A DNA stretch of 50,546 nucleotides, from the NCBI RefSeq assembly GCF_002760615.1, contig NZ_AWWI01000106.1:1-50546 (forward strand), in the 5' to 3' direction. This document shows positions 27,537 through 36,046 of this stretch, in pieces. Made by a program: the position numbers and the translations under genes. The notes under the pieces are model-generated. The model searched no databases, was not told the DNA's origin, and was given only the letters and a program-made list of their open reading frames with translations. Origin of the DNA: Puniceibacterium antarcticum. GTDB lineage: Bacteria > Pseudomonadota > Alphaproteobacteria > Rhodobacterales > Rhodobacteraceae. The stretch's first letter is position 1, and each line of letters opens with the position of its first letter.

Positions 27537-28538
27537 ATGTCCTACAATCTGAGAAACCGCCATTTCCTGGCCCTGCGCGACTTCACGCCGCAGGAAATCA
27601 GCTTCTTGCTGAAACTCTCCGCCGACCTGAAGGCGGCGAAATACGCCGGCACTGAAGTTCCGCGCCTGACCGGCAAGGAAATCGCCCTGATCTTCGAGAA
27701 GGACAGCACCCGCACCCGCGTCGGCTTTGAGGTGGCGGCCCACGATCAGGGCGCGCATGTGACCTATCTTGGCCCCTCGGGGTCGCATCTGGGCAAGAAG
27801 GAAACCGTCAAGGACACCGCGCGCGTGCTAGGCCGGGTCTATGACGCGATCGAATATCGCGGATTTGGTCACCCTATCGTCGAGACGCTGGCGCAATACG
27901 CTGGCGTGCCCGTCTATAACGGGCTGACGGACGAATTCCACCCGACGCAGATCCTTGCCGATTTCCTGACCATGCAGGAACATTCCGACAAGCCGCTGCG
28001 CGAGATCGCCTATTGCTTCATGGGCGATGCGGGCAACAACATGGGTGACAGCCTGCTGATCGGCGGGGCGAAGATGGGCATGGATGTGCGCCTGTGCGCG
28101 CCCGAAAGCCTGTGGCCGGGCCAGGCGATCCGCGACGAGGCCGATGACGTCGCCGTGCAGACCGGCGCGCGGATCACGATCACCGAGGATGTGGACGCCG
28201 CGGTGAAAGACGTCGATTTCGTCTATACCGATGTCTGGGTGTCGATGGGTGAGCCCAAGGAAAAATGGGCGGAACGGATCGAGCTGCTGACGCCCTATCA
28301 GGTGAATTCCGATGTGATGGCCAAAACCGGCAATCCGAGGGCCAAGTTCATGCATTGCCTGCCCGCCTTCCACAATGCCGAGACCGAAGTCGGCGCCGAT
28401 ATCGAAGAGGAATTCGGCATCACGGCGATGGAAGTCACCGAAGAGGTGTTCGAAAGCCCGGCCTCCATCGTGTTCGATCAGGCCGAGAACCGGCTGCACA
28501 CGATTAAGGCGGTGCTCGTCGCCACGCTGGGCAACTAG
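27537..28538 (+). CDS. arcB: Ornithine carbamoyltransferase, catabolic
   Basis: The 333-residue enzyme carries the carbamoyl-phosphate site FEKDSTRTR, the HPTQ motif ([11 protein letters not shown]) and the ornithine-binding HCLPAFHN segment. It converts citrulline and phosphate to ornithine and carbamoyl phosphate here, the reverse of the anabolic reaction; the direction is inferred from its place between arcA and arcC. The anabolic argF is expected elsewhere. AAGGAA lies before the ATG. Confidence 0.95.
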   Translation: MSYNLRNRHFLALRDFTPQEISFLLKLSADLKAAKYAGTEVPRLTGKEIALIFEKDSTRTRVGFEVAAHDQGAHVTYLGPSGSHLGKKETVKDTARVLGRVYDAIEYRGFGHPIVETLAQYAGVPVYNGLTDEFHPTQILADFLTMQEHSDKPLREIAYCFMGDAGNNMGDSLLIGGAKMGMDVRLCAPESLWPGQAIRDEADDVAVQTGARITITEDVDAAVKDVDFVYTDVWVSMGEPKEKWAERIELLTPYQVNSDVMAKTGNPRAKFMHCLPAFHNAETEVGADIEEEFGITAMEVTEEVFESPASIVFDQAENRLHTIKAVLVATLGN

Positions 28539-28540
28539 CG

Positions 28541-29452
28541 GTGCTGGTTGTCGCCGCATTGGGGGGCAATGCATTGTTGCGCCGTGGCGAGCCGCTGACC
28601 GCCAAGGCGCAGCGCGAGAACGTCGCCACCGCGGCTACCGCGCTGGCGCAGATCATCAAGGCCGGACACCGGCTGGTCGTCACCCACGGCAACGGGCCGC
28701 AAATCGGCCTGCTTGCATTGCAGGGTGCGGCCTACAAACCCGATGCAGTGTTCCCGCTGGATGTGCTGGGGGCGGAAACCGATGGCATGATCGGTTACAT
28801 GATCGAGCAGGCGCTTGAAAACGCCCTGGGCCATGACCGCCCGGTCGCGACCCTGCTGACCCAGATCGAGGTCGATCCCAAAGACCCGGCCTTCGCCAAA
28901 CCCACCAAGTTCATCGGCCCGGTCTATGACAAGGCGGAAGCCGAACGGCTCGCGCAGGCGCGGGGGTGGAGCATTGCTGCGGATGGCGCGCATTGGCGCC
29001 GCGTGGTGCCGTCGCCGATGCCGAGTGGCATTCCCGACCTGAAGGTGCTGGAACTGCTGCTCGAGCAGGACGTGACGCTGATCTGCGCAGGCGGCGGTGG
29101 CATTCCGGTCGTCCGGCGTGCCGACGGTTCGCTGATCGGGGTCGAGGCGGTGATCGACAAGGATCACGCGACGGCGCTTCTGGCACACAAGCTGAACGCC
29201 GACGCGCTGTTGCTGCTGACTGACGTCGAGGCCGTGTTCCGCGACTTCGGCACCGAAACGCAATCGGCTATTAGGCAGGTGTCGCCGGAGGACGCAGTGC
29301 GTCTGGACTTGCCCGACGGCTCGATGGCGCCGAAGGTGGCCGCCGCCGCGGCTTTCGTATCCGATCGTGCGCGTTTCGCCTCCGTGGGTCGCCTGGAGGA
29401 TGCGCTTGCCCTGCTAGATGGCAAGGCGGGCACGATGATCGTAAACAACTAA
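28541..29452 (+). CDS. arcC: Carbamate kinase
   Basis: The 303-residue enzyme makes ATP from carbamoyl phosphate and ADP, completing the pathway. It shows the ArcC pattern ALGGNALLRRGE, THGNGPQIGLLALQ, GGGGIPVV and DKDHATALLA. It starts with GTG at 28541, two bases after the arcB stop, so it is translationally coupled. The length is normal. Confidence 0.95.
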   Translation: MLVVAALGGNALLRRGEPLTAKAQRENVATAATALAQIIKAGHRLVVTHGNGPQIGLLALQGAAYKPDAVFPLDVLGAETDGMIGYMIEQALENALGHDRPVATLLTQIEVDPKDPAFAKPTKFIGPVYDKAEAERLAQARGWSIAADGAHWRRVVPSPMPSGIPDLKVLELLLEQDVTLICAGGGGIPVVRRADGSLIGVEAVIDKDHATALLAHKLNADALLLLTDVEAVFRDFGTETQSAIRQVSPEDAVRLDLPDGSMAPKVAAAAAFVSDRARFASVGRLEDALALLDGKAGTMIVNN

Positions 29453-29470
29453 ACCCAAGGAGCATATTCG

Positions 29471-30241
29471 ATGAAACGTCTGGCAGAAAAAGTCACCCTG
29501 ATCACTGGAGGAGCGGCAGGCATCGGTCTGGAAACCGCCCGGCTTTTCTTGAGTGAGGGGGCCAAGGTTGCGCTTGTGGACCTCCACGTTGACGACCTGT
29601 CGGATGCTGCGGGGGATCTGGGCAATCCGGACGACCTGCTGACAATCGCCGCCGACGTCTCATCGGTCGAAGATTGCAAAAGATACGTCGCGCAGACCGT
29701 CGAGAAGTTCGGGCGCATCGACGTGTTCTTCAACAACGCCGGAGTCGAAGGCATGGTCGCGCCGCTGGTCGATCAGAAGATCGAGGATTTTGACCGCGTG
29801 ATGGCGGTTAATGTGCGCGGCGCTTTCCTTGGGTTGCAGCATGTCTTGCCCGTGATGACTGGGCAGCAATCGGGCAGCGTGATCAACATGTCGTCGATCG
29901 CGGGCCTCAAGGGCAGCCCGAACGTCGCGCCCTATATCACGTCGAAACATGCCGTTGTCGGTTTGACGCGCGCCGCCGCGATAGAGGTCGCAGGCCACAA
30001 CGTGCGTGTCAACTCGGTGCATCCCTCGCCGGTCAACACGCGGATGATGCGGTCGCTGGAGGAAGGGTTCAATCCCGGCCACGGCGACGAAGTGAAGCAA
30101 CAGCTTGCCGGCACGATTCCGCTGGGTCGCTATGGTGAAAGCATAGAAATCGCCAATCTGGTCCTGTTCCTCGCCTCCGACGAGTCCGCCTTCATCACGG
30201 GAGCGCAGTATCCCATCGACGGGGGCATGTCGGCGGGCTGA
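29471..30241 (+). CDS. SDR-family oxidoreductase
   Basis: The 256-residue protein is a classical short-chain dehydrogenase. It has the nucleotide site GGAAGIGLE, the NNAG motif and the catalytic Ser-Tyr-Lys set (MSSIAG, YITSKHAVVG). The substrate cannot be read from sequence. AAGGAGCA precedes the ATG and it follows arcC by 18 bases, so it is the last gene of the arc operon. It could regenerate NAD+ or reduce a by-product; this is a guess from context. Confidence 0.9.
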   Translation: MKRLAEKVTLITGGAAGIGLETARLFLSEGAKVALVDLHVDDLSDAAGDLGNPDDLLTIAADVSSVEDCKRYVAQTVEKFGRIDVFFNNAGVEGMVAPLVDQKIEDFDRVMAVNVRGAFLGLQHVLPVMTGQQSGSVINMSSIAGLKGSPNVAPYITSKHAVVGLTRAAAIEVAGHNVRVNSVHPSPVNTRMMRSLEEGFNPGHGDEVKQQLAGTIPLGRYGESIEIANLVLFLASDESAFITGAQYPIDGGMSAG

Positions 30242-30286
30242 TCGGGTCTCTGCCCTATGGGTTTGGAACCTGTTGCTAGGGGGCTG

Positions 30287-31381
30287 TCAGGTCGCCGTAA
30301 ATGTCCCGACCCCAAGCGCCGCGTTCGTACGCGCAATCGACGCCGATCCGTCTCGCTCGGCTTCCGTCAGGGCGCGGATCGCGTCGATGGTTTCGGGGAT
30401 CACGATGGCTTGGTTGTCGACCATGTAGGCATAGTACAATTCGTCGCCCTCGACCTTGAGCATGTCCTCCCACAGAGCCACCTCATAGAGGCTGTCGTTG
30501 GGACGCCCGAAATCGGCCATCATCTCCTTGACCGCGTTAAGTGCGCCCAGCCCGTCCGCCATCCGGATCAACGCGATGCGGGAGGAGGCGCGGAACGCTT
30601 CGAGTACCTCGTCTTTGGACGCCTTGCGCGGCATCCTGACCGACCAATAATGCAGATGGGCAAGGGTCTGCGGCACCTTCACGGCCATCGTGATCACGTC
30701 GAGATCGGGATCGACGCTTTGTGCATCCGGGCCCTGATGGCTGGGAATATCGGGTTCGGGCACAAGCGTGTTCATGATTCCACCCAGATGGCTTTCCCAC
30801 GGGTCGGTGGCGCGCCGCAGGAGCGTTCCGCGCGCTGAGCCAAGAAGCCCTGCAACTTTCAGCGCTGTGAGGGTGCGGACGATCGACGTCGTGTTGCAGG
30901 ACACCACGCGGGTGCGATCGCGCCCAATCGCGCTTGCATAGTTTGCTTCGGCAACAAAGGAATGGCCGGTCACCTCGTGTTTTTCGCCGCCATGAACGAT
31001 GAACCGGATGCCTCTTTCGCGATAGGTTTCCACATTGCGCACAGCCACTTTCTTGGGCGTGCTGTCCACCACGATGTCTGCGGTAGCAAGCAGGTCGTCG
31101 AGCCCTCCGGCCACGTCAAGGCCGGCCTCTCGCATGGCCGGGGTGCGATCCGGGTCGGCGGCATAAAGCGCGAAACCCTTCGCGCGCGCCATGCGGGCGC
31201 GCCAGTCGGAGGTGACATCCGCCACGCCAACCGCGCGCGCCATGCGGGCGCGCCAGTCGGAGGTGACATCCGCCACGCCAACGAGGTCCATGTCCTCTTG
31301 TGCGACCACTGCGTCTGCCACACGTTTGCCGATCACGCCGTATCCGTTTACGGCAACTCTGATAGGTCTCATGTCAGTCAT
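30287..31381 (-). CDS. Type II (archaeal-type) glyceraldehyde-3-phosphate dehydrogenase
   Basis: The 364-residue protein fits the type II GAPDH family. It has the Rossmann start VAVNGYGVIGKRVADAV, the catalytic Cys in SCNTTSIVRTL and DPWESHLGGIMNTL. It carries an exact in-frame tandem repeat of 17 residues (VGVADVTSDWRARMARA twice, residues 34-50 and 51-67) in the nucleotide-binding domain, making it longer than usual. The effect on activity is unknown. It overlaps the cfa stop by ATGA, so both are one operon. Confidence 0.9.
   Translation of the reverse strand: MTDMRPIRVAVNGYGVIGKRVADAVVAQEDMDLVGVADVTSDWRARMARAVGVADVTSDWRARMARAKGFALYAADPDRTPAMREAGLDVAGGLDDLLATADIVVDSTPKKVAVRNVETYRERGIRFIVHGGEKHEVTGHSFVAEANYASAIGRDRTRVVSCNTTSIVRTLTALKVAGLLGSARGTLLRRATDPWESHLGGIMNTLVPEPDIPSHQGPDAQSVDPDLDVITMAVKVPQTLAHLHYWSVRMPRKASKDEVLEAFRASSRIALIRMADGLGALNAVKEMMADFGRPNDSLYEVALWEDMLKVEGDELYYAYMVDNQAIVIPETIDAIRALTEAERDGSASIARTNAALGVGTFTAT
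31181..31282. repeat. Perfect 51-bp tandem duplication inside the GAPDH gene
   Basis: Bases 31181-31231 are repeated without any mismatch at 31232-31282. The unit is a multiple of three and adds 17 residues. The lack of divergence suggests a recent event. The G+C-rich unit includes CGCGCGCGCC at its left end, which could promote slippage. Confidence 0.95.
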
Positions 31382-32718
31382 CCCGCTCTCGTGAATTCTG
31401 TGCCGGTCGAAATATCCCAGGCGGATTCGCCTGCCTTGACCTTGGCGATATAGTCACGGGTCAGCGGAACCGCATCACGGCGCTTGGCAAGCTGGATCTG
31501 GAAGACCATCAACCGCCCATTCCGGAACGCCATTTCGCAGACAGCCAGATAGAATTCCCACATACGGCAGAACCGCTCGTCGTAAAGCATGCGCGCTGTT
31601 TCGCGTTCCTGGGCAAATCGTTCGGACCAGTGGCGCAGAGTCTCGGCATAATGCAACCGCAGGACCTCGACATCCGTGACCCACATTCCCGCACGCTCTG
31701 CTGCCGCGATGGTTTCGGACAGCGTGGGCAGATAGCCCCCGGGGAAGACGTATTTGCGGATCCACGGATCGCTGCCGCCTTTGGGCGCCATCCTGCCGAT
31801 CGCATGCAAAAGTGCGACGCCATCGGGCCTGAGAACGCGCTGAAGGGTGGTAAAAAACGCATCGAATCCGCTGCGGCCCACATGCTCGAACATACCTACG
31901 GACACGACGCGATCGTATAGCCCATGCTCTTCGCGGTAATCGCGCCGTTCAAAGGCCACCTGATCAAACAGGCCGGTTTGCTGGGCACGTTCGCGGGCAG
32001 CGGCAATCTGTTCGGTCGAGAGGCTGAGCCCGGTCACGCGCGCCTCGTGTTGCTGGGCAAGCTCCATCGCCAGCCCGCCCCAGCCCGAGCCGATGTCGAG
32101 AACCTCCAGACCGGGTCGCATCAAGAGCTTTGCTGCGATGTGCTTTTTCTTGAAGGCCTGGGCCTCGTCCAACGTTTCGGTCCCGATCGGGAAGTAGGCG
32201 CAGGAGTATTGTCGATCCGCATCCAGAAAAAGGTCGTAGAGTTCGGTCGAGATGTCGTAGTGATGCGCCACGTTCGCGTGAGACCGGCTGATCGGATTAT
32301 GATGCAGCCTGCGGCTCAGGAATGCGTCCAGCCAGCGGGTCAATCGTCTGCCAGGCAATGCGTCGATAGTATCTATGTCGGTCATGCAGATCGAGAGGAG
32401 GTCGCGCAGGCTGCCAGTTTCAATGCGCAGCGTCCCGTCCATATAAGCCTCGCCAAGTGCAATGCTGGGGTTCACCAGAAGTTGCACAGGCAGCACCTTT
32501 TCGGTCAAACGGACGGAAACGGCGGGTTCGCCGCCGGGGCCGAAATGCCACGTCTGGCCGCAGGGATCGTAGATGGTGAGGCGTCCGTTTTGAACGAGGC
32601 GTCGCAGCGATTTGGCGAGCAACCACATGGCCGCCCGTCCCGGTGCGAGACGTCCGGTTTCAATCCGGCTACCTTCTTGTTCAAAGCGTTCGTCGGGAGA
32701 GGTTTCGCTATTGGACAT
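31378..32718 (-). CDS. cfa: Cyclopropane-fatty-acyl-phospholipid synthase
   Basis: The 446-residue enzyme adds a methylene from S-adenosylmethionine to unsaturated acyl chains of membrane lipids. It shows the SAM site VLDIGSGWGGLAMELA, the Cfa signature YSCAYFPIGTETLDEAQ and VGMFEHVG. Cyclopropane lipids protect against acid, metal and stationary-phase stress. It has an ECF-type promoter with 15-nt spacing upstream. It leads an operon with the type II GAPDH. Confidence 0.93.
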   Translation of the reverse strand: MSNSETSPDERFEQEGSRIETGRLAPGRAAMWLLAKSLRRLVQNGRLTIYDPCGQTWHFGPGGEPAVSVRLTEKVLPVQLLVNPSIALGEAYMDGTLRIETGSLRDLLSICMTDIDTIDALPGRRLTRWLDAFLSRRLHHNPISRSHANVAHHYDISTELYDLFLDADRQYSCAYFPIGTETLDEAQAFKKKHIAAKLLMRPGLEVLDIGSGWGGLAMELAQQHEARVTGLSLSTEQIAAARERAQQTGLFDQVAFERRDYREEHGLYDRVVSVGMFEHVGRSGFDAFFTTLQRVLRPDGVALLHAIGRMAPKGGSDPWIRKYVFPGGYLPTLSETIAAAERAGMWVTDVEVLRLHYAETLRHWSERFAQERETARMLYDERFCRMWEFYLAVCEMAFRNGRLMVFQIQLAKRRDAVPLTRDYIAKVKAGESAWDISTGTEFTRAG

Positions 32719-32780
32719 GATCGCTTGCTCCGTCTTGTTTTTTGTCGGCAGGCGGCGTCAACCGCCGCTTTCTGATAAAA

Positions 32781-32808
32781 CAGACGAAAGATGACAAGGT
32801 TCATTACA
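32781..32808 (-). promoter_or_regulatory. ECF-type promoter of the cfa-GAPDH operon
   Basis: On the minus strand TGTAATG (32808-32802), 15 nt, CGTCTG (32786-32781), about 63 bases before the cfa start. Motif and spacing match four other sites in the window. Confidence 0.7.
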
Positions 32809-32960
32809 GCGCAGCGGCCTGCCGACACGGTGCCCGCGGTGCACAGGCGTGCGTAGGCGGAACCCTTGGAAAACGGATCGGCGTGTCCTCGCTGGCGGAC
32901 AATAGAACGCGATCCGTGAATTGCAGACACGCCGGTGAGAGAGGGCCAGCACATCGGGGC

Positions 32961-33629
32961 TCAGTCCGTCGTTTTCGCTCCGGCGTCGTCCTTCATCGCT
33001 TGAAAACGAGCGCGGGCCTTTTCCGCTGCGTCGCAATCGCAATCGAGAAAGCCATGAACCGGGCAGGTCAGGCACATCTGTTCCAACCTTGTCTTCAACG
33101 CCTGCCGACCCCGGTGAAGGCGGACCGTGATGTTGTTCAAGGTGATGCCAAGGTCTTTGGCGACAGCATCGCGCGGCTGCTCCTGAAGATCGACGCGCCA
33201 GATTACTTCGGCATATTCCGGTCTGAGCGTCGGCAACAGCTTGTACAGACAATTGCATATCGCCTCGTCGAGTTCTTCGTCGAACCCGTTTTGGACGCTG
33301 TCCAGGTCGGTTGGGGCCATGACTACCTCCCTCTGGCGCCTTCGCGAAACCTTGCGACCGTAGTCGGCGATGGACGACGCCAGAATCTGGCCGAGCCAGC
33401 CACGAACGGCGCGCACATCGCGAAGTTGCTCGGAGCGGTCAATGGCGCGCAGCATGAACGTTTGCAGGACATCCTCGGCTGCCTCCGGATCTCCCAGTCG
33501 CCGACGCAGGAAATTCAGGATATGCTGCCGACCTTCCACCAGCGAGCGACGGACAGCGATGTCCGCATCCTTGGCGGCTGTGTTGGGCTGATCTGCTGTG
33601 GATAACCGATCATTCGGGTCGTGATTCAT
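32961..33629 (-). CDS. ECF sigma factor with Cys-rich tail (copy 3)
   Basis: The 222-residue protein has sigma region 2 (RLGDPEAAEDVLQTFMLRAI, RGWLGQILASSIADYGRK) and region 4 (DLGITLNNITVRLHRGRQAL). A CxC (ICNC) precedes region 4 and the tail reads MCLTCPVHGFLDCDC, i.e. C-x2-C-x7-C-x-C. It is more distant from the two other copies than they are from each other. It alone has the TGTAACG-N15-CGTCTT promoter directly upstream, so self-activation is likely. The ATG at 33629 has AGAGG upstream; the longer frame would cover the promoter. Confidence 0.88.
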   Translation of the reverse strand: MNHDPNDRLSTADQPNTAAKDADIAVRRSLVEGRQHILNFLRRRLGDPEAAEDVLQTFMLRAIDRSEQLRDVRAVRGWLGQILASSIADYGRKVSRRRQREVVMAPTDLDSVQNGFDEELDEAICNCLYKLLPTLRPEYAEVIWRVDLQEQPRDAVAKDLGITLNNITVRLHRGRQALKTRLEQMCLTCPVHGFLDCDCDAAEKARARFQAMKDDAGAKTTD

Positions 33630-33647
33630 GATACACCTCTGAAAAGT

Positions 33648-33675
33648 AAGACGCCGAACCATCGAGAACGTTACA
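33648..33675 (-). promoter_or_regulatory. ECF-type promoter of sigma copy 3 (autoregulation)
   Basis: On the minus strand TGTAACG (33675-33669), 15 nt, CGTCTT (33653-33648), 18 bases before the start. It matches the site before the DUF3141 operon in both hexamers. A regulator with its own regulon motif suggests positive feedback. Confidence 0.75.
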
Positions 33676-33884
33676 CTTTTTCGGGTGCTTCGGGTGACCT
33701 GATTGTTGGTGGTTTTGCTGTTGGGTATGCACAGGCGCGGTCTTTTGGAACCCGGGCCAACGGGCGTATGCCCAGGAATGCGTAAGGTTTCGGCTGCCGC
33801 AGCGTCTTCTTACTTCGCCCCTGAGTTGGCACATCGGAAAATTTCTGCAATTCCTGCCACTTCTGACTTGGAAAGGAAATCTCG

Positions 33885-34775
33885 ATGTCGCCGACTGTCA
33901 TAACCAAAATCGTTTTGGCCATGTTCCTGTGGGCGGCGTGCTTTCCGTTGATCACGGCAGGGCTGCAATACTCGCCGCATCTGACTTTTGCGACAATGCG
34001 CGCAGTTCTGGCCGGAGCAACTTTGGTGGGTCTGGCCATGATTTTGCGCAGACCATTCCCGCGCGGTTGGCGCACGTGGTTGACCTTGGGGATCGTCGGG
34101 ATTGGTGCGACAAGTTTGGGATTTCTGGGCATGTTTCATGCAGCAGAATTCGTGTCTCCGGGCCTCGCCACGGTCATCGCAAACGCGCAGCCGCTGCTGG
34201 CCGCAATACTGGGTGTTGTATGGCTTGGCGAAAGGCTGCCGAAGGTCGGTTGGGTCGGCCTTTCGATCGGATTCATGGGAATCCTCGTGATCGCGCTGCC
34301 GCAATTGCTTGATGGAGGGCAAGAGGGGTCGGCCATCGGTTTCGCCTATATCGTTTTGGCCGCGGTTGGGGTGACCATCAGCAACGTGGCCATCAAGTCC
34401 ATCGCCGGCAAAGTGGACGGGCTTTTTGCAATGGGGTTACAGTTGCTCATCGGCAGCGCGCCGCTCGCGTTCGCAGCCCTCGCGCTGGAAGATCAAAACG
34501 CCATTCAATGGAACGCGGTCTTCACGGCATCGCTTTTGGGGCTGGCCCTGTTCGGCTCAGCGCTGGTGTATTGGCTCTGGTTTTCCGTGCTGGAGGCAGT
34601 TGAGCTGAACCGGGCGATTGTGTTCAGCTTTCTTGTTCCAATCTTCGGTCTTTCAATTGGTGCCTTGTTTTTCGGGGAACGCCTGTCCGGGATTCAATTT
34701 TCCGGTATTGCGCTGGTCATTTTGGGGATCGTGTTCGTCAATCTTAAGGGAGCACGGCGGTCTCAAGGTCGATAA
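33885..34775 (+). CDS. EamA-family (DMT) transporter
   Basis: The 296-residue protein has ten predicted membrane helices in two EamA repeats (residues about 5-135 and 150-290), with the family's typical ATVIANAQPLLAAILG and FLVPIFGLSIGALFFGE segments. Such proteins export amino acids or other metabolites; the substrate is unknown. GGAAAGGAAA precedes the ATG. It is divergent from sigma copy 3 and upstream of sigma copy 2. No copy of the ECF motif was seen before it. Confidence 0.88.
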   Translation: MSPTVITKIVLAMFLWAACFPLITAGLQYSPHLTFATMRAVLAGATLVGLAMILRRPFPRGWRTWLTLGIVGIGATSLGFLGMFHAAEFVSPGLATVIANAQPLLAAILGVVWLGERLPKVGWVGLSIGFMGILVIALPQLLDGGQEGSAIGFAYIVLAAVGVTISNVAIKSIAGKVDGLFAMGLQLLIGSAPLAFAALALEDQNAIQWNAVFTASLLGLALFGSALVYWLWFSVLEAVELNRAIVFSFLVPIFGLSIGALFFGERLSGIQFSGIALVILGIVFVNLKGARRSQGR

Positions 34776-34995
34776 TACAGAACAACCTGTTAACCTGTTT
34801 TCAAACGGTCGTTTTGGCTATTGTCTTCGTCGAAAGCCTGTTTGCTTCGATACGAATGTGTGTTGCTTATTCAGAGTGACGCGCGGAGGGGCAAATTGTT
34901 CTTAGAATGACTGCGCGCATTGTACGTTAGAGAGACAATGCTCGAATCAGCGCTGATCGCACCTTCGCAAACCTCTTGGAAAGGGCAGAGACATC

Positions 34996-35622
34996 ATGGC
35001 ATCGCAAGACAGTGGCAAGCCCGATGTGCCCGACGCTTCGCCGGAACGCGCCCTGTTGGACGGGCGCGGAGCGTTTATGGGATTTCTGGTCAAACGGCTT
35101 GGCAACCGCGCAGATGCAGAGGATGTCCTGCAAGACTTCTGCATCCGCGTGCTGTCACGCAAGGATCAGCTCCGAGAGGTCGAACGAATGGATGCGTGGC
35201 TCTACACAATCCTGCGGTCCACTTTGAACGATCACTACCGCAAAGGGACCCGGCGTAGCCGGCTGGCGGCGGCGGCGGCGCGCGAACCAGAGGGATGGAT
35301 TGCCGATGCGCCCTCACAGATGGCGCGGCTGTGCACCTGCCATGGCGGGTTGATTTCCGAACTGCGCCCGGCGGATGCCGAACTGATCCGGCGCATCGAT
35401 TTCGGCGAAGAAGATCGCGAAAGCGTGGCAGCCGATCTGCGGCTTAACCGCAACGCACTTGGTGTCCGGCTACACCGGGCACGCACTGCTTTGCGCGAGG
35501 CGCTTACAACGCATTGCGGCAAGTGCTGCCAAGAGGACCGGGACGATTGTTACTGTCCGCCCGAGGGCTGCGAGAACGACAAACACGAGACTGATTGCGA
35601 AGAAGAGGGACAACTATCCTGA
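34996..35622 (+). CDS. ECF sigma factor with Cys-rich tail (copy 2)
   Basis: The 208-residue protein is close to copy 1: region 2 (RLGNRADAEDVLQDFCIRVL), linker CxC (LCTC) and region 4 (DLRLNRNALGVRLHRARTAL). The tail is longer, with HCGKCCQEDRDDCYC, then further Cys, Asp and Glu residues. It lies just upstream of the TGTAACG promoter of the DUF3141 operon. No anti-sigma gene is next to it. I see no copy of the motif before its own gene, so it may be constitutive or driven by another factor. The ATG follows AAAGGGCAGAGA. Confidence 0.88.
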   Translation: MASQDSGKPDVPDASPERALLDGRGAFMGFLVKRLGNRADAEDVLQDFCIRVLSRKDQLREVERMDAWLYTILRSTLNDHYRKGTRRSRLAAAAAREPEGWIADAPSQMARLCTCHGGLISELRPADAELIRRIDFGEEDRESVAADLRLNRNALGVRLHRARTALREALTTHCGKCCQEDRDDCYCPPEGCENDKHETDCEEEGQLS

Positions 35623-35640
35623 TCGCAGCGAAGTCGGGTC

Positions 35641-35668
35641 TGTAACGATTTCCATGATCCAGCGTCTT
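35641..35668 (+). promoter_or_regulatory. ECF-type promoter of the DUF3141-FabI operon
   Basis: TGTAACG (35641-35647), 15 nt, CGTCTT (35663-35668), 45 bases before the start at 35714. Both elements are identical to those before sigma copy 3. Confidence 0.75.
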
Positions 35669-35713
35669 CTTCTGTGAGTGTGCCCGAAGGCACAACCGCA
35701 GGAGAAATTGAAC

Positions 35714-36046
35714 ATGCCACGTATCACGTCGGATTGGAACTCGGGAGTACCCCGTCAACCATCATCCGATGACGATCTTCGCGTCTTTTTATCCCGGATG
35801 ACCTGCGCATGTGCCGAGACTTCCGCGTACGCAGATGCCCCGATGGCACGCGCGTTGTTCAACCGTGTGGAAGTGATGAAACAACCCCCGACGCTTGCGG
35901 CACGCGCGCTGGGTATTGCGTCTCGCGATGCGACCTATCTCCTTTCCGGTCTGCGCGAGGATGTGGCGAAGGATTTCGTGCGTGTGATGCTCGCTGGACG
36001 ACCCTCCATAGACACTACCAATCAAGAGGAAGCTGATGATGAATAA
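35714..36046 (+). CDS. Unknown small protein, first gene of the DUF3141 operon
   Basis: The 110-residue protein is helical and acidic at its end. Near the middle it has CAC in MTCACAETSAYADAP, then a C-terminal helix pair. No membrane segment, signal or named domain is recognised. The ATG at 35714 follows GGAGA; a longer start would cover the ECF promoter. Its end overlaps the DUF3141 gene by 11 bases. It might assist the DUF3141 protein, as small partners of PHA-synthase-like proteins do; that is a guess. Confidence 0.65.
   Translation: MPRITSDWNSGVPRQPSSDDDLRVFLSRMTCACAETSAYADAPMARALFNRVEVMKQPPTLAARALGIASRDATYLLSGLREDVAKDFVRVMLAGRPSIDTTNQEEADDE

Noticed and set aside
30242-30286. Hairpin between the convergent SDR and GAPDH genes as a shared terminator
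   Set aside because: Only a 5-bp CCCTA/TAGGG pairing is visible and the loop is long; too weak to call.
22385-34813. Shared 11-mer AAACGGTCGTT before the CPD ATPase (22385) and before sigma copy 2 (34803)
   Set aside because: Only two copies, no dyad and different distance to the genes; may be chance.
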